NCBI RefSeq assembly: GCF_023242945.1
Contig: NZ_JALKFT010000005.1
Coordinates: forward strand, 124,001-188,000
Length of the DNA: 64,000 bases
DNA from: Frankia umida
GTDB lineage: Bacteria; Actinomycetota; Actinomycetes; Frankiales; Frankiaceae
Direction: 5' to 3'
Made by a program: the position numbers and the translations under genes. Of the stretch, positions 55,914 through 64,000 are shown piece after piece. Every line of letters starts with the position of its first letter. Positions within the stretch are counted from its first letter, which is position 1. The notes under the pieces were generated by a model. It had not been told where the DNA came from, ran no database searches, and was given only the letters and a program-made list of their open reading frames with translations.

Positions 55914-56252
55914 CCGACCGGGCCGATAACCCACATTCCGTCACCACCGGGTACTTGGTCCCGTCACTCCGGCAGGTCTTGACTTTCCAGGTCCTTAACC
56001 TCTGCAACCACTGGTTTTCCTGGCCCCGGACGAGGGTCGGCCGATCTCCGGGTGACCGTCCAGCCCTCGTCCGGCACAGCCGCTCGCGCGGCGCATGCCA
56101 CCACCATGCGCCGCGCGAGCTTGCTTCCCGTCAGACATGTGGTGGTCCGGGGTAACACGATCTGGAATATTCGGACAGAAACCGGCGGCACTCCCGGGTA
56201 TATCTGCGTCGGGGTGCTTCCCTGCCGGCTCCGGTAGGCGGACCATCGTTTC
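55914..56252. other. Intergenic region with hairpin
   Basis: The 339-bp gap between the binding-protein gene and the GNAT gene holds the strong hairpin at 56082–56120. Nothing else is recognisable, and no iron box is present before the GNAT gene. Confidence 0.6.
56082..56120 (+). terminator. Strong hairpin, probable terminator
   Basis: GCTCGCGCGGCGCATG (56082–56097) is perfectly complementary to CATGCGCCGCGCGAGC (56105–56120) with a seven-base loop. It is 169 bp after the binding-protein stop and is followed by TTGCTT rather than a full T-tract. It likely ends the siderophore locus. Confidence 0.75.
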
Positions 56253-56972
56253 ATGACGCTGACCTACGGGGTGCCGAGCCGCTGCGACATACCCACCGTC
56301 GTCACCTCGCGGCTGATCCTGCGGGGATGGCGGCCCGAGGATCTCGCTCCGTACGCGGCGATGAACGCCGACCCGGAAACTATGCGTTATCTTGACGGCC
56401 CCTTCGGGGTGGACGCCACCGAGCGGCTCGTCACGCATCTGATCGGCATGTGGTCGTTGCGCGGCCACGGCATGTGGGCGGTCGAGGATCGGGGCAGCGG
56501 CGAGTTCCTCGGTCGCGCCGGCTCCTATATCGCGCAGGGCTGGCCCGGCATCGAGGTCGCCGTGTCGATTCGCCGCGACCACTGGGGCCGCGGCCTCGGA
56601 ACCGAGGCGATTCGCGCGTCCCTGGAGTTCGGCTTCGAACGGCTTCCCGTCGACGAGCTGATCACGTCGACCCATCGCGACAACACCGGCATGAACAGCA
56701 TCGCCCACCGTCTCGGCATGAATTTCCGCGGCGTCGCCGACGTCGGCCCGTGGCGGGCCAGCAACGTGTACGCCATTACCCGCGCCGAATGGCGCTCCCG
56801 GCCACCCGCCACCACGACCACCACGACCACCACGACCACCATGGCCGCCGCGACGACGCCGGCCGCGGCATTACTGCGTATTCGCCAGAGCGGGCCTTCC
56901 TCGGGTGGGTATCCGTCGGTTGACTGCGGTCACGGCGAGCAGAGGTCGCGAAAGCGCACGCCCGGCAGGTAG
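56253..56972 (+). CDS. GNAT N-acetyltransferase, RimJ/RimL type (second copy)
   Basis: A 239-residue acetyltransferase with the RimJ/RimL plan: TSRLILRGWRPEDLAPYAAM, GEFLGRAGSYIAQGWPG, the CoA loop RRDHWGRGLGTEAIRA and THRDNTGMNSIAHRLGM. It shares the opening pattern MTL-x-(Y/F)-G-x-P and IPTV-x-(T/S)-x-RL with the GNAT at 6371–6961, so the two are close paralogues bracketing the siderophore locus. After residue 185 the product runs into a ten-Thr tract and a disordered tail. Its last 43 bp overlap the 3' end of the convergent TIR gene, so the tail may have arisen by stop-codon loss. The substrate is unknown. Confidence 0.85.
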   Translation: MTLTYGVPSRCDIPTVVTSRLILRGWRPEDLAPYAAMNADPETMRYLDGPFGVDATERLVTHLIGMWSLRGHGMWAVEDRGSGEFLGRAGSYIAQGWPGIEVAVSIRRDHWGRGLGTEAIRASLEFGFERLPVDELITSTHRDNTGMNSIAHRLGMNFRGVADVGPWRASNVYAITRAEWRSRPPATTTTTTTTTTMAAATTPAAALLRIRQSGPSSGGYPSVDCGHGEQRSRKRTPGR

Positions 56973-59900
56973 TACTGCCACGACGACGCGTCCAGCCCCC
57001 TGCCCGCGCGCTGGCAGGCGTAGGTCACGATCTTCTTCGCGACGAATTCGTGGACCGCGGCGAGATCCCAGAGCCGAATCGTCCCGTCATTGGCACCGGA
57101 GGCCAGCACAGTTCCGTCCGGTGAGAAGGCGAGCGACAGCGGGGAAAGGGTGTGCCCGGCCAGCGGCTGCCCGATGGGTTTCAGTCTCGGCCAGGTGGTC
57201 GGATCACCGGTGTCGCCCCGCGGCCGGCCGAGTGAATCCGGGCCGGTCGCCCACAGCCGTACTCCGCGGCCCGCATCGGCGCTGGCCAGAATCCGGCGAT
57301 CGGGCGAGAACGCCACCGCCCGCACCGCACCGGTATCGGTGTCGGCTTTGGCCAGGGCCGGTTTTCCGTCGCCGCAGCACATCCGCACGGTGAGCGCCCC
57401 CGTCACCGGACCGGGTCCCGCATCGCCCTCGGCACTCTGCTGGTCGTCCACCGGGGCAGGGTCGGCCGACGTCACCTGGCGCAGGGGCGCCGCGACACGT
57501 TCGGGTCGGGCGTCCACCTGGATGCTCAGATCGCGGGACGGCACGAGCAGCGGACCGAACGTCTCATCCCGTGCGGCGGCGGCTCTCGATGGGAGCCCAT
57601 CCGCAGTGGCGCCCGAGGTGGTGGCGCCCGAGGTGGTGGCGCCCGACGAGGCGGGGCTGGTGGGGCCGGGGTGCTCGTCGGTGGTCAGCCGGGGTGCGGC
57701 GAGGTCGGTCAGATCCCAGGCGAGGGTGGTGCGCAGGGAGTCGTCCGCGGTCAGGCTTCGTCCGTCGGTGGTGAACCGCAGGGCGGTGACGGGGCCGTGT
57801 AGTCCGATCAGGGGGCTGCCCACCGCGGCGGGCTCGTCGGCCCGCAGCAGCCACAGGCGCACCGAGGCGTCCGCGGCACCGGCGGCGAGCAGGATCTCGC
57901 CCCGATCGGTACGGACGAACGCCAGCGCCGTCACCGGGGCGCCGACGGTGATGACGCCGGTCGGGTCGGCGGCGAGGCTCTGCAGCAGGTTCTCCTGGCT
58001 GGCCAGGTCGGGATGGACAGCCGCGGCGGCCAGGGCCAGGCGCAGCGCCTTGACCCGGTCGGTGGCGCGGACGTCGTCCGCGGCGGTGAGCAGCGACCGC
58101 GCCAGGGTCGCGATGCGGGCCCGGTCGGCGCCACGCTGGGCGTTACGGGCGTAGGCGGTCTGCACGGCGGCGAGCGCGGCGGCCGTCAACGCCACCACCA
58201 ACGCGATCGACAGCAGGCTGACCACCCGCCGCCGACGCAACCGGACACGGCGGGCCTCGCTCTCGGCCCGCTGGTTACAGGCGGCGAGGAACTGGCGGCC
58301 GGCCCGGTTCAGGTTGACGACGGGTTCGGCGCCCTTGCCGAACTGGCCGTGCGCGCCCCACAGCACCGTGGTGGCCGCGGTGAGCCGGTCAGCACCCCAC
58401 AACGGTCCGCCGCGAGCCCAGGCGGCGGCGGCCCGTTCCACCTGGCCCTCGGTGAACAGTGCCGCCTCCCGTTCCCGGATCGCCGAGTCCAACGGCTGCC
58501 AGGCTGTCAGCAGCGCCTCATGGACCACGCCCACCGCGGTGGTGCCGAGGCTTTCCGCCGGGGTCGACAGCAACCGCTGGTCGACGAACACCCCGAACGC
58601 CGTCCGCAGCGCGTCCGAGGACAGTTCCCCGAAGTCGACGCGGCGCCGGGTGCGCCGTCCGGCCTCGTCGATCGTGGCGAGTTCGGCCATGCTGGCCAGA
58701 ATCACCTGCCGTGGCAGGTGGGCCGCCGCCACCGCCTCCTCCAGCACCGCGTCGGCCCGGCTGGCCAGCGCTCCGCGTACCCCGCCCAGCTGGTCATACC
58801 GCGCCGCCGAGAGCAGATCTCCCCGGGACAGCCCGCGGGCCAGCTCCTCCAGGGTGAACGCGAGCAGCGGCAGCGCCTCGCCGGCCTCGGTGTCCTCCAC
58901 CATCCGGCTGACCAGCTCCGGAGCCACCCGCAGCCCCGCCACCCGCGCGGGCTCCGTGATCACCACGCTGAGCATCTCGCGCGACAGTGGACGTAGCGGG
59001 AACGCGTGCAGGTTCGCCTCTCGCAGTTCCGGCACGGCGAACCACTGGTCCTGAAACTCCGACCGCACCGCGACCACCACCCGAACGGGCCCCCCGAGCC
59101 CCTCCGAGAGCAACGTCGCGAACCACGAGCGGGCCTGCGGCGGCGTCCGGGTGAACAACTCCTCGCCCTGATCCACCACGATCAGCAACCGGTCGCGGGA
59201 CGGACCCGAGCCCGCCGCCAACAGCTCCTCGGTGATCGACGCGAGTGCTCCCGGCTCCTCCCGCAGCCGCTGGTCGACCTCGGTGGCCGTCCACGGCACT
59301 CCCACCGAACCGGCGGCGTTCGCCAGCGCCAACGCCAGCTTGCGGGTCGGATCACGCCCCGGCACGAACGGCTCGGCCACCATCCACCCCGGCTCCTCGC
59401 TGAACCGTGCCGTCAGCCCCGCGCTGACCAGGGACGACTTCCCGCACCCCGACCCGCCGACGACCAGCAGCAGCCGACGGTCGCTGAGCGCCCGCAGCCG
59501 GTGCGCGAGCCGGCGCAGCTCGTCGTCGCGGCCGTAGAAGACCCGCGCCATGTCCCGGGTGAACGGTCGCAGCCCCGGAAACGGCGATCGCTCCCACACC
59601 CCCCGCCCGCCCGCCGCGTCGATCCGCCGCAGCGCCACATCCAGATCGGCGGCCCACTGCGGATTGTCGACGGCCACCGCGTACTGCCGGTCGGCCAACA
59701 ACGGCGAGGACGCCTCCGGCTGTGCCCGCAGCGGCACCAGCAGGCTGCCCACCTCGTGTGCTATTCCGATTTCGTACGCGCACCAGGGCGACGCGTTATA
59801 GGCATCGGTGAGCACACAGACAACCGCATCGGCCGCCCGTAGCTCCTGATGCAGCCGTTCCTTCCAGAGATCACCCGGCGGGATACCCTCCCGGATGTTG

Positions 59901-60001
59901 CGGGCGAGAAAAACCTGATGCTGACGTTCGGACAACCTCTGGTGGATCTCGTCGGCCAACTCCCCGTCGGAGCCAGCGTGGCTGACGAAGATTCGCGCCA
60001 C
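56930..60001 (-). CDS. TIR–STAND NTPase–WD40 protein
   Basis: A 1,023-residue multidomain protein. Residues 1–140 form a TIR domain (ARIFVSHAGSDGELADEIHQ, then SPWCAYEIG with the candidate NADase Glu77). Next is a STAND-type NTPase: FPGLRPFTRDMARVFYGRDDE, Walker A GGSGCGKSS near residue 185, and Walker B LLIVVDQGEE. A single membrane helix lies near 590–615 (VVSLLSIALVVALTAAALAA). WD40-like blades at the C terminus include VRAVAFSPDRRILASADAG and LSLAFSPDGTVLASGANDGT. The start is GTG 60001 because the TIR strand begins there and GGAG precedes it; the open frame upstream to 60919 is repeat-rich and unlikely. Similar TIR-STAND proteins act in anti-phage defence by NAD+ loss, so that role is possible here but unproven. 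Confidence 0.9.
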   Translation of the reverse strand: MARIFVSHAGSDGELADEIHQRLSERQHQVFLARNIREGIPPGDLWKERLHQELRAADAVVCVLTDAYNASPWCAYEIGIAHEVGSLLVPLRAQPEASSPLLADRQYAVAVDNPQWAADLDVALRRIDAAGGRGVWERSPFPGLRPFTRDMARVFYGRDDELRRLAHRLRALSDRRLLLVVGGSGCGKSSLVSAGLTARFSEEPGWMVAEPFVPGRDPTRKLALALANAAGSVGVPWTATEVDQRLREEPGALASITEELLAAGSGPSRDRLLIVVDQGEELFTRTPPQARSWFATLLSEGLGGPVRVVVAVRSEFQDQWFAVPELREANLHAFPLRPLSREMLSVVITEPARVAGLRVAPELVSRMVEDTEAGEALPLLAFTLEELARGLSRGDLLSAARYDQLGGVRGALASRADAVLEEAVAAAHLPRQVILASMAELATIDEAGRRTRRRVDFGELSSDALRTAFGVFVDQRLLSTPAESLGTTAVGVVHEALLTAWQPLDSAIREREAALFTEGQVERAAAAWARGGPLWGADRLTAATTVLWGAHGQFGKGAEPVVNLNRAGRQFLAACNQRAESEARRVRLRRRRVVSLLSIALVVALTAAALAAVQTAYARNAQRGADRARIATLARSLLTAADDVRATDRVKALRLALAAAAVHPDLASQENLLQSLAADPTGVITVGAPVTALAFVRTDRGEILLAAGAADASVRLWLLRADEPAAVGSPLIGLHGPVTALRFTTDGRSLTADDSLRTTLAWDLTDLAAPRLTTDEHPGPTSPASSGATTSGATTSGATADGLPSRAAAARDETFGPLLVPSRDLSIQVDARPERVAAPLRQVTSADPAPVDDQQSAEGDAGPGPVTGALTVRMCCGDGKPALAKADTDTGAVRAVAFSPDRRILASADAGRGVRLWATGPDSLGRPRGDTGDPTTWPRLKPIGQPLAGHTLSPLSLAFSPDGTVLASGANDGTIRLWDLAAVHEFVAKKIVTYACQRAGRGLDASSWQYYLPGVRFRDLCSP

Positions 60002-60995
60002 TCCACATCTCCAAGAATCGCTGTGCACAGATGATCCATCGCGCGTGGTGCCTGGGTGCCGGCTGCTCGGCTCGGTGCCTGCTGTCGGGCCCCTGCCCCG
60101 CCTCTCGAGAATATGTGTACGGGACGTCCTTTTCCGTACGACCCTGTACGGGTCTTCCGCTCCCGCGCGGGTCCGTGCCGTCTCGCCTCGGTCGCGTTCA
60201 CCGCACGTACCCCCGGGAGTTACTGGTGGATGAACGTCCAACGGTTCCCCGTGGCCTCCCTGGTGACAGGAAAGTGAACATTGGACGGATGTCCCGGTCG
60301 ATTTCCGGCCACTTGCCGACGTCCGCCAGAAATCCCCTGATGCCGAGGCTTGTTCGGTTACTGATGGCCCCGTTTTCCCAACAGCCCTCGGCATGTGGCC
60401 GCACAGCCCTCGGCATGTGCCTGGCAGCCCTCGGCGTCGAGCCTGACAGCCCTCGGCATCGCGACCGCGCCTCGTCCGGACCGACGGGCGCCCTGTGCTT
60501 CGCGGCAGGCGGGGGGCATGCCTGTGCTTCGCAGCAGGTGGGCGGGCAGGGAGGAGGGCGGGATGCGAGCGAGCGGGGCGGGGTGCTGTTGCCCTGGGGG
60601 TGGGTGGCGGGGACCCCCGGTGGGAAGCACACCGGACAGACGTCACCGACCCATGGCGCGATCGCGATGCGACCGTGAACGTCCGCCGGACGACACGCTC
60701 ACCTGCGAATTGCCCGTGTGCGGGAGACGTGTCCGGCTCGGGTGTCGCCGACGCGACCGTCATTCGGCGGTCCAGCCGCGCAGCCGGGCGGGGTTCGTGG
60801 CATGCTCGGATTCCAACGACGACCGGACGCGACACCGCCGCCCGTGATGCGAAGTCAGCACGGCGGGGCGCCGTCCTTGGTGGCAGTTGTCCGCTTCGGC
60901 GGGATGCGGCCGTCATCACCGTTGTCGTGGCGGTATTGCCGTCCTGCGGTAACGCCGTTGTGGCTGACCCTGAGTCCTCATCGTGGAGGTTCGTT
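60002..60995. other. Repeat-bearing intergenic region, no convincing gene
   Basis: About 1 kb between the TIR–STAND gene (leftward) and a small membrane-protein gene (rightward). It carries the second hairpin/tandem-repeat element and a duplicated CCTGTGCTTCGC(G/A)GCAGG unit at about 60492–60537. Several open frames cross it, but all have skewed composition and no good ribosome site. Confidence 0.6.
60341..60470. repeat. Hairpin plus 21–22-bp tandem repeats, copy 2
   Basis: TGCCGAGGCTTGTT (60341–60354) faces AACAGCCCTCGGCA (60380–60393) with a 25-base spacer; two mismatches interrupt the 14-bp stem. Four repeats with core CAGCCCTCGGC follow, their CCCTCGG starting at 60385, 60407, 60428 and 60450. 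It matches the element at 52670–52855 in stem, spacer and orientation. Confidence 0.85.
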
Positions 60996-61085
60996 GTGAA
61001 GCGTGTCGGTGCGATTGTTCTGCTGGTTACGCTCGTGGGTGGCGGGTTCCTCTTCCGGCGTCAGCGCGGCAAGCAGGCTGCGTAG
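60996..61085 (+). CDS. Small single-span membrane protein (29 residues)
   Basis: GTG 60996 follows TGGAGGT with a seven-base gap and opens a 29-residue frame: basic start, one hydrophobic helix (VGAIVLLVTLVGGGFLF), then a basic end (RRQRGKQAA). The ribosome site is far better than those of the long frames around it. I do not recognise a family. Actinobacteria have several short membrane peptides of this kind. Length and lack of homology knowledge keep confidence moderate. Confidence 0.5.
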   Translation: MKRVGAIVLLVTLVGGGFLFRRQRGKQAA

Positions 61086-61194
61086 TCCCGTCCCGCTACC
61101 CGCGGGATTCTTTCGGTTTCCGCGCCCGGCGCGGGTCTCGTCCCCGCGTAGTGCGGGACGTCCGTCGACGTGGTGAGGGCAGGGCGGTCCGTCC

Positions 61195-62664
61195 GTGCAC
61201 AGATTTGATGCCGACACGGCCGATCTGATGCGGGCGGTCTTCGACGCGACCCGGCTGCGGCTCGGATTCGACCAGGTGCCCCTGGACGGACCCGCCACCC
61301 CCGTGGAACTCGCCGCGCGGGTCGGGCGGACGATCACCCCGGGCGGTCTCGGTGGCCGGCGTGCGCTGGAACTGTTCGACGAGGTGCTGGCCCGGGCCTG
61401 CATCTCGGCGGACCATCCGCGCAACCTCGCCTTCATTCCGGCCGCCCCGACCAGATCGTCGGTCATGTTCGACCTGCTCGTCGGCGCCTCGTCCATCTAC
61501 GGCGGAAGCTGGATGGAAGGCGCCGGCGCGGTGCACGCCGAGAACGAGGCGCTGCGCTGGCTCGCGGATCTCGCCGGCCTGCCCGTGGCGGCCGGCGGGG
61601 TGTTCGTGCCCGGTGGCACGGTGGGGAACCTGTCGGCGCTGGTCGCGGCGCGTGGGGCGGCCCGCGCGCGGCTGCTCGCCGAGGGCCGGCCGCTACCGTC
61701 GCGATGGCGGTTCATCTGCGGCGACGAGGCGCATTCGTCGCTCTACCAGGCCGCCGCCGTGCTCGACGCCGAGATCGTCCCCATCCCCACCGGTGCGGAC
61801 GGTCGCCTCACCGGCCCCCTGCTCGCCGCGGCCCTGGCCGGCTTCGCCCGCGAGGACGCCTCCGCCGCGCGGGGGCTACGGCCGGACGGCCACGACCATG
61901 GCTATGGCGACGATGGTGGCGGTGGCGGCGGCGAGGCTGGTCGTGATGCGGCGGCGCTGGGGGTGTTCGCGGTCGTCGCGACGGCGGGGACGACGCAGTT
62001 CGGGGTTGTCGATGACATCCGGGGCATCGTCGACGTCGCCCGGGAGCATCGGCTCTGGGTGCACGCCGACGGCGCGTACGGGCTGGCGGCGCTGGCCGCG
62101 CCGTCCGCTCGGGTGCGCTTCGACGGCATCGCCGACGTCGACTCGTTCATCGTCGACCCGCACAAGTGGCTGTTCGCCCCGTTCGACGCCTGCGCCCTGC
62201 TCTACCGCGACCCGGCGCAGGGGCTCGCCGCGCATGGTCCGCAACGCGCCGCCTACCTCGAGGTACTCGACTCCCACACCAACTGGAACCCGTCCGACTA
62301 CGCGATAGGCCTGTCGCGACGGGCCCGCGGCCTGCCGTTCTGGTTCTCCCTGGCCACCCATGGCACCCAGGCGTACGCCGACGCGATCGAAGTGACCCTG
62401 GCCACCACGCGGGCGGCCGCAGCGCAGATCACCGCGCGCCCCGAACTCGAACTCGTTCGGGAACCGGAACTGTCCGTCGTGGTCTTCCGCCGCCGGGGTT
62501 GGACGGACACCGACTACCAGCAGTGGAGCAGCGGCCTGCTCCGCGCCGGCTTCGCCTTCGTCCCGCCCACCCGCGTGGCCGGCGAAGCCGTCGCCCGCTT
62601 CGCCATCGTCAACCCCCGCACCACCCCTGACGACATCGGCGCCATCCTGTCCACGATGCTCTGA
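61195..62664 (+). CDS. PLP-dependent decarboxylase (group II amino acid decarboxylase family)
   Basis: A 489-residue PLP enzyme of the aromatic-L-amino-acid/glutamate/diaminobutyrate decarboxylase fold. Motifs: GGVFVPGGTVGNLSALVAAR (PLP phosphate region), FICGDEAHSSLYQAA with the ring-stacking His, TAGTTQFGVVDDI, VHADGAYG with the Asp contacting the PLP nitrogen, and VDPHKWLFAPFD with the Schiff-base Lys. A Gly/His-rich insertion interrupts the middle (around 225–250). The start GTG 61195 is tentative, as there is only a GGGCAGGG stretch upstream. It ends at a strong hairpin. The substrate amino acid cannot be told; no partner genes point to a pathway. Confidence 0.88.
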   Translation: MHRFDADTADLMRAVFDATRLRLGFDQVPLDGPATPVELAARVGRTITPGGLGGRRALELFDEVLARACISADHPRNLAFIPAAPTRSSVMFDLLVGASSIYGGSWMEGAGAVHAENEALRWLADLAGLPVAAGGVFVPGGTVGNLSALVAARGAARARLLAEGRPLPSRWRFICGDEAHSSLYQAAAVLDAEIVPIPTGADGRLTGPLLAAALAGFAREDASAARGLRPDGHDHGYGDDGGGGGGEAGRDAAALGVFAVVATAGTTQFGVVDDIRGIVDVAREHRLWVHADGAYGLAALAAPSARVRFDGIADVDSFIVDPHKWLFAPFDACALLYRDPAQGLAAHGPQRAAYLEVLDSHTNWNPSDYAIGLSRRARGLPFWFSLATHGTQAYADAIEVTLATTRAAAAQITARPELELVREPELSVVVFRRRGWTDTDYQQWSSGLLRAGFAFVPPTRVAGEAVARFAIVNPRTTPDDIGAILSTML

Positions 62665-62679
62665 CCCGCCACGCGCTGC

Positions 62680-62716
62680 GGGCGGCGCGGGGATGGGGTT
62701 CATCCCGGCGCCGCCC
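62680..62716. terminator. Hairpin terminator between convergent genes
   Basis: GGGCGGCGC (62680–62688) pairs with GCGCCGCCC (62708–62716), continued by GGGATG (62690–62695) with CATCCC (62701–62706) after one G·G mismatch, leaving a five-base loop. It lies between the decarboxylase and the oxidoreductase stops and could serve both. Confidence 0.75.
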
Positions 62717-62768
62717 GAGCTGGCCACTGGTGGGCAGGGGTGACCACCAGCGGCGATGGATGGGGTGG

Positions 62769-63410
62769 TTAGTTGCCCACGGTGAAGCGGCGGTTGCGGT
62801 TACGCGGGTGTTCGATCTCGTCGATCACCGCTACGGCGAAGTCCTCGGTGGAGATGCCGATCTGACCCTGGGCGTCGATGACCGGATGGTCGACACCGGT
62901 GCGGTAGGCGCCTCGGCGCTGGCCGCTGCCGAAGTTCTGCGGCGGCGGGGCGATCGCGGCCCACCGGACGCCCCGGGCGCCGCGGTAGGTGTCGAGGGCG
63001 TCGACCTGGTCGAGCGCGTCCTTGCGCTCGGCGGCGGGGAAATCGGAGGTGTCGACGAGACGCTGCCCGTTCTCGTCCTCCAGCGTCCCCGCACTCGACA
63101 CGTGGACGACCAGCGGCGCCTGCTCACCCAGCCGTGGCAGCACATCGACGAGGGTGCGGGCCGCGTTCGCGTGCACCGGCCGGTCCACCCCACCGACGGC
63201 GACGACGACGGCGTCCGCCTCCTGGGCCAGCCGCTGCACGGTGTCCCGGGACGTCACGTCTCCCTCGACGGCGTTCGCCTTACGGGCGAGCTTCTTCACC
63301 CGGGAGGCGTCCACCTCGACCGCGGTGACCTCATGCCCACGCCTGATCGCCTCGTCGGTGATGCGACGCCCGATCTGCCCCGCGGCGCCAAAAACCACAA
63401 TCCTCGCCAT
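62769..63410 (-). CDS. NAD(P)H-binding Rossmann oxidoreductase (atypical SDR)
   Basis: A 213-residue protein with an N-terminal Rossmann motif RIVVFGAAGQIGRRITDEAIRRG and the second-strand segment VTAVEVDASRVKKLA. DADAVVVAVGG follows, with VVHVSSAGTL later, typical of atypical short-chain dehydrogenases related to NmrA-like and flavin-reductase-type proteins. A Tyr-x3-Lys catalytic pair is not seen, so redox activity is unsure; some such proteins are NADP sensors. It is convergent with the decarboxylase and divergent from the TIR gene at the right edge. Confidence 0.85.
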   Translation of the reverse strand: MARIVVFGAAGQIGRRITDEAIRRGHEVTAVEVDASRVKKLARKANAVEGDVTSRDTVQRLAQEADAVVVAVGGVDRPVHANAARTLVDVLPRLGEQAPLVVHVSSAGTLEDENGQRLVDTSDFPAAERKDALDQVDALDTYRGARGVRWAAIAPPPQNFGSGQRRGAYRTGVDHPVIDAQGQIGISTEDFAVAVIDEIEHPRNRNRRFTVGN

Positions 63411-63723
63411 GCCATTGCCTCCGACTCACCGGCCGTGCAACTGATGGATAGTCTCGCGATCCGTTCGACGTGCTGGTGATGCTGGCGTTCTGGTGATGCT
63501 GGAAGGCGGTCGGCGCGCCATTGAGCCGACCGCCGTGGTCAGTAACTTCCATTACCTTCCGCGAAAACTATGCTCACGCTCCGCATCGCCCGGCAAGTTG
63601 ACGTCGCCTTTTGGTATGCCGCCGGCGCCGCCGTTCGCCCGGCGCGGGTGGGCGGCCGGGCTCTTCCCGGTGGATTCGTCCGCCGGTGGGCTGCGTCGTC
63701 CGGTGATGGTGGAGACCGTCCGC
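63411..63723. other. Divergent intergenic region
   Basis: This 313-bp gap separates the oxidoreductase (leftward) from the TIR gene (rightward). A 13-bp direct repeat, CTGGTGATGCTGG, occurs at 63472 and 63490. I see no iron box, RNA or gene. Confidence 0.5.
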
Positions 63724-64000
63724 GTGACGGTCGGGGGCGCCGTGGATGACGGCTACGAGTGGGACTTCTTCGTCTCCTACACGGCGATGGACCAGCCGTG
63801 GGCGGTCTGGGTGGTCTGGGTGGCCTGGGTGCTGGAAGAGGCCGGATTCCACCTTCTGGTGCAGGACTGGGACTTCCAGACGGGAACGAACTGGGTCGCG
63901 AAGATGGACGAGGGTGTTTCCCGCACCCGGCGGACCATCGCGGTGCTGTCCGAGCACCACGCCCGTTCGGTCTACGGGAAAGCCGAATGGCAGGCCGCAT
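63724..64000 (+). CDS. TIR-domain protein, 3'-partial at window edge
   Basis: The frame is open to the right edge. It begins with a TIR domain: YEWDFFVSYTAMDQPWAVWV, LEEAGFHLLVQDWDFQTGTN, a Ser/Thr-Arg turn (DEGVSRTRRTIAVLSEHH) and VYGKAEWQAA with the conserved Glu before Trp. The start is uncertain: GTG 63724 has GGTGGAG nine bases upstream, while ATG 63706 and GTG 63742 are in frame alternatives. What follows the TIR domain is outside the window. TIR proteins with C-terminal repeat or NTPase domains are common in actinobacteria. A TIR–STAND protein lies 3.7 kb to the left. Confidence 0.8.
   Translation, partial: MTVGGAVDDGYEWDFFVSYTAMDQPWAVWVVWVAWVLEEAGFHLLVQDWDFQTGTNWVAKMDEGVSRTRRTIAVLSEHHARSVYGKAEWQAA

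Noticed and set aside
60341..60470. CRISPR array
   Set aside because: Units are contiguous and 21–22 bp with no unique spacers, and no cas genes are present.
60004..60919. N-terminal extension of the TIR–STAND frame
   Set aside because: Composition is repeat-derived and basic, and it crosses the hairpin element. The TIR strand begins at GTG 60001 behind a ribosome site.

Overview
The window is very GC-rich and reads as actinobacterial DNA. Supporting features are GTG starts, ATGA-coupled genes, IdeR/DmdR-type iron boxes, and the dnaX–ffs–tRNA-Ser block. Gene content (Uma2 protein, TIR proteins, a large NRPS locus) would suit Frankia or a relative, but that is inference.

Layout. (1) 1–5.3 kb is a housekeeping block: recR, a YbaB/EbfC protein and dnaX on the minus strand, then the small SRP RNA and tRNA-Ser(GGA). 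(2) 5.3–9.3 kb holds small accessory genes: Uma2, VOC, a RimJ/RimL-type GNAT, an XRE regulator and a hypothetical. (3) 9.4–55.9 kb is one iron-controlled siderophore locus. It starts with an ornithine N5-monooxygenase facing two FecCD permeases and a FecE ATPase. A heterodimeric ABC transporter pair follows. Then comes a 34-kb operon: mbtH; a salicylate synthase fused to ArCP-Cy-A-PCP; a salicyl-AMP ligase; a 6,715-residue NRPS; a YqcI/YcgG–MbtH fusion; a C-A-PCP NRPS; and a diiron-oxygenase-like/cupin protein. A stand-alone adenylation domain and a siderophore-binding lipoprotein close the locus. Iron boxes precede four transcription units. (4) 56–64 kb holds a second GNAT, a TIR–STAND–WD40 protein, a small membrane protein, a PLP decarboxylase, an oxidoreductase and the start of another TIR protein.

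How it works together (inference). Salicylate is made and loaded by the fused synthase and the ligase, then condensed with a Cys/Ser-like residue into an aryl-azoline cap. The giant NRPS adds a residue of unknown identity, D-configured Thr (exact Thr code), and N-methylated N5-hydroxyornithine (hOrn-type code, A domain interrupted by a methyltransferase). It then adds a residue chosen by an acidic-pocket A domain, and finally uses a C-PCP-E module with no A domain. Two separate A domains share the code DINYWGGIGK (acylated hydroxyornithine type). One is stand-alone; the other lacks the A10 lysine and sits behind a condensation domain without its catalytic His pair.

The most unusual part is the YqcI/YcgG–MbtH fusion followed by an SznF-like oxygenase/cupin protein. 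These families carry out arginine/guanidine N-hydroxylation and N–N bond formation. The locus may therefore build an arginine-derived N-nitroso or diazeniumdiolate ligand into a salicyl-capped hydroxamate siderophore. I know of no described metallophore with this combination.
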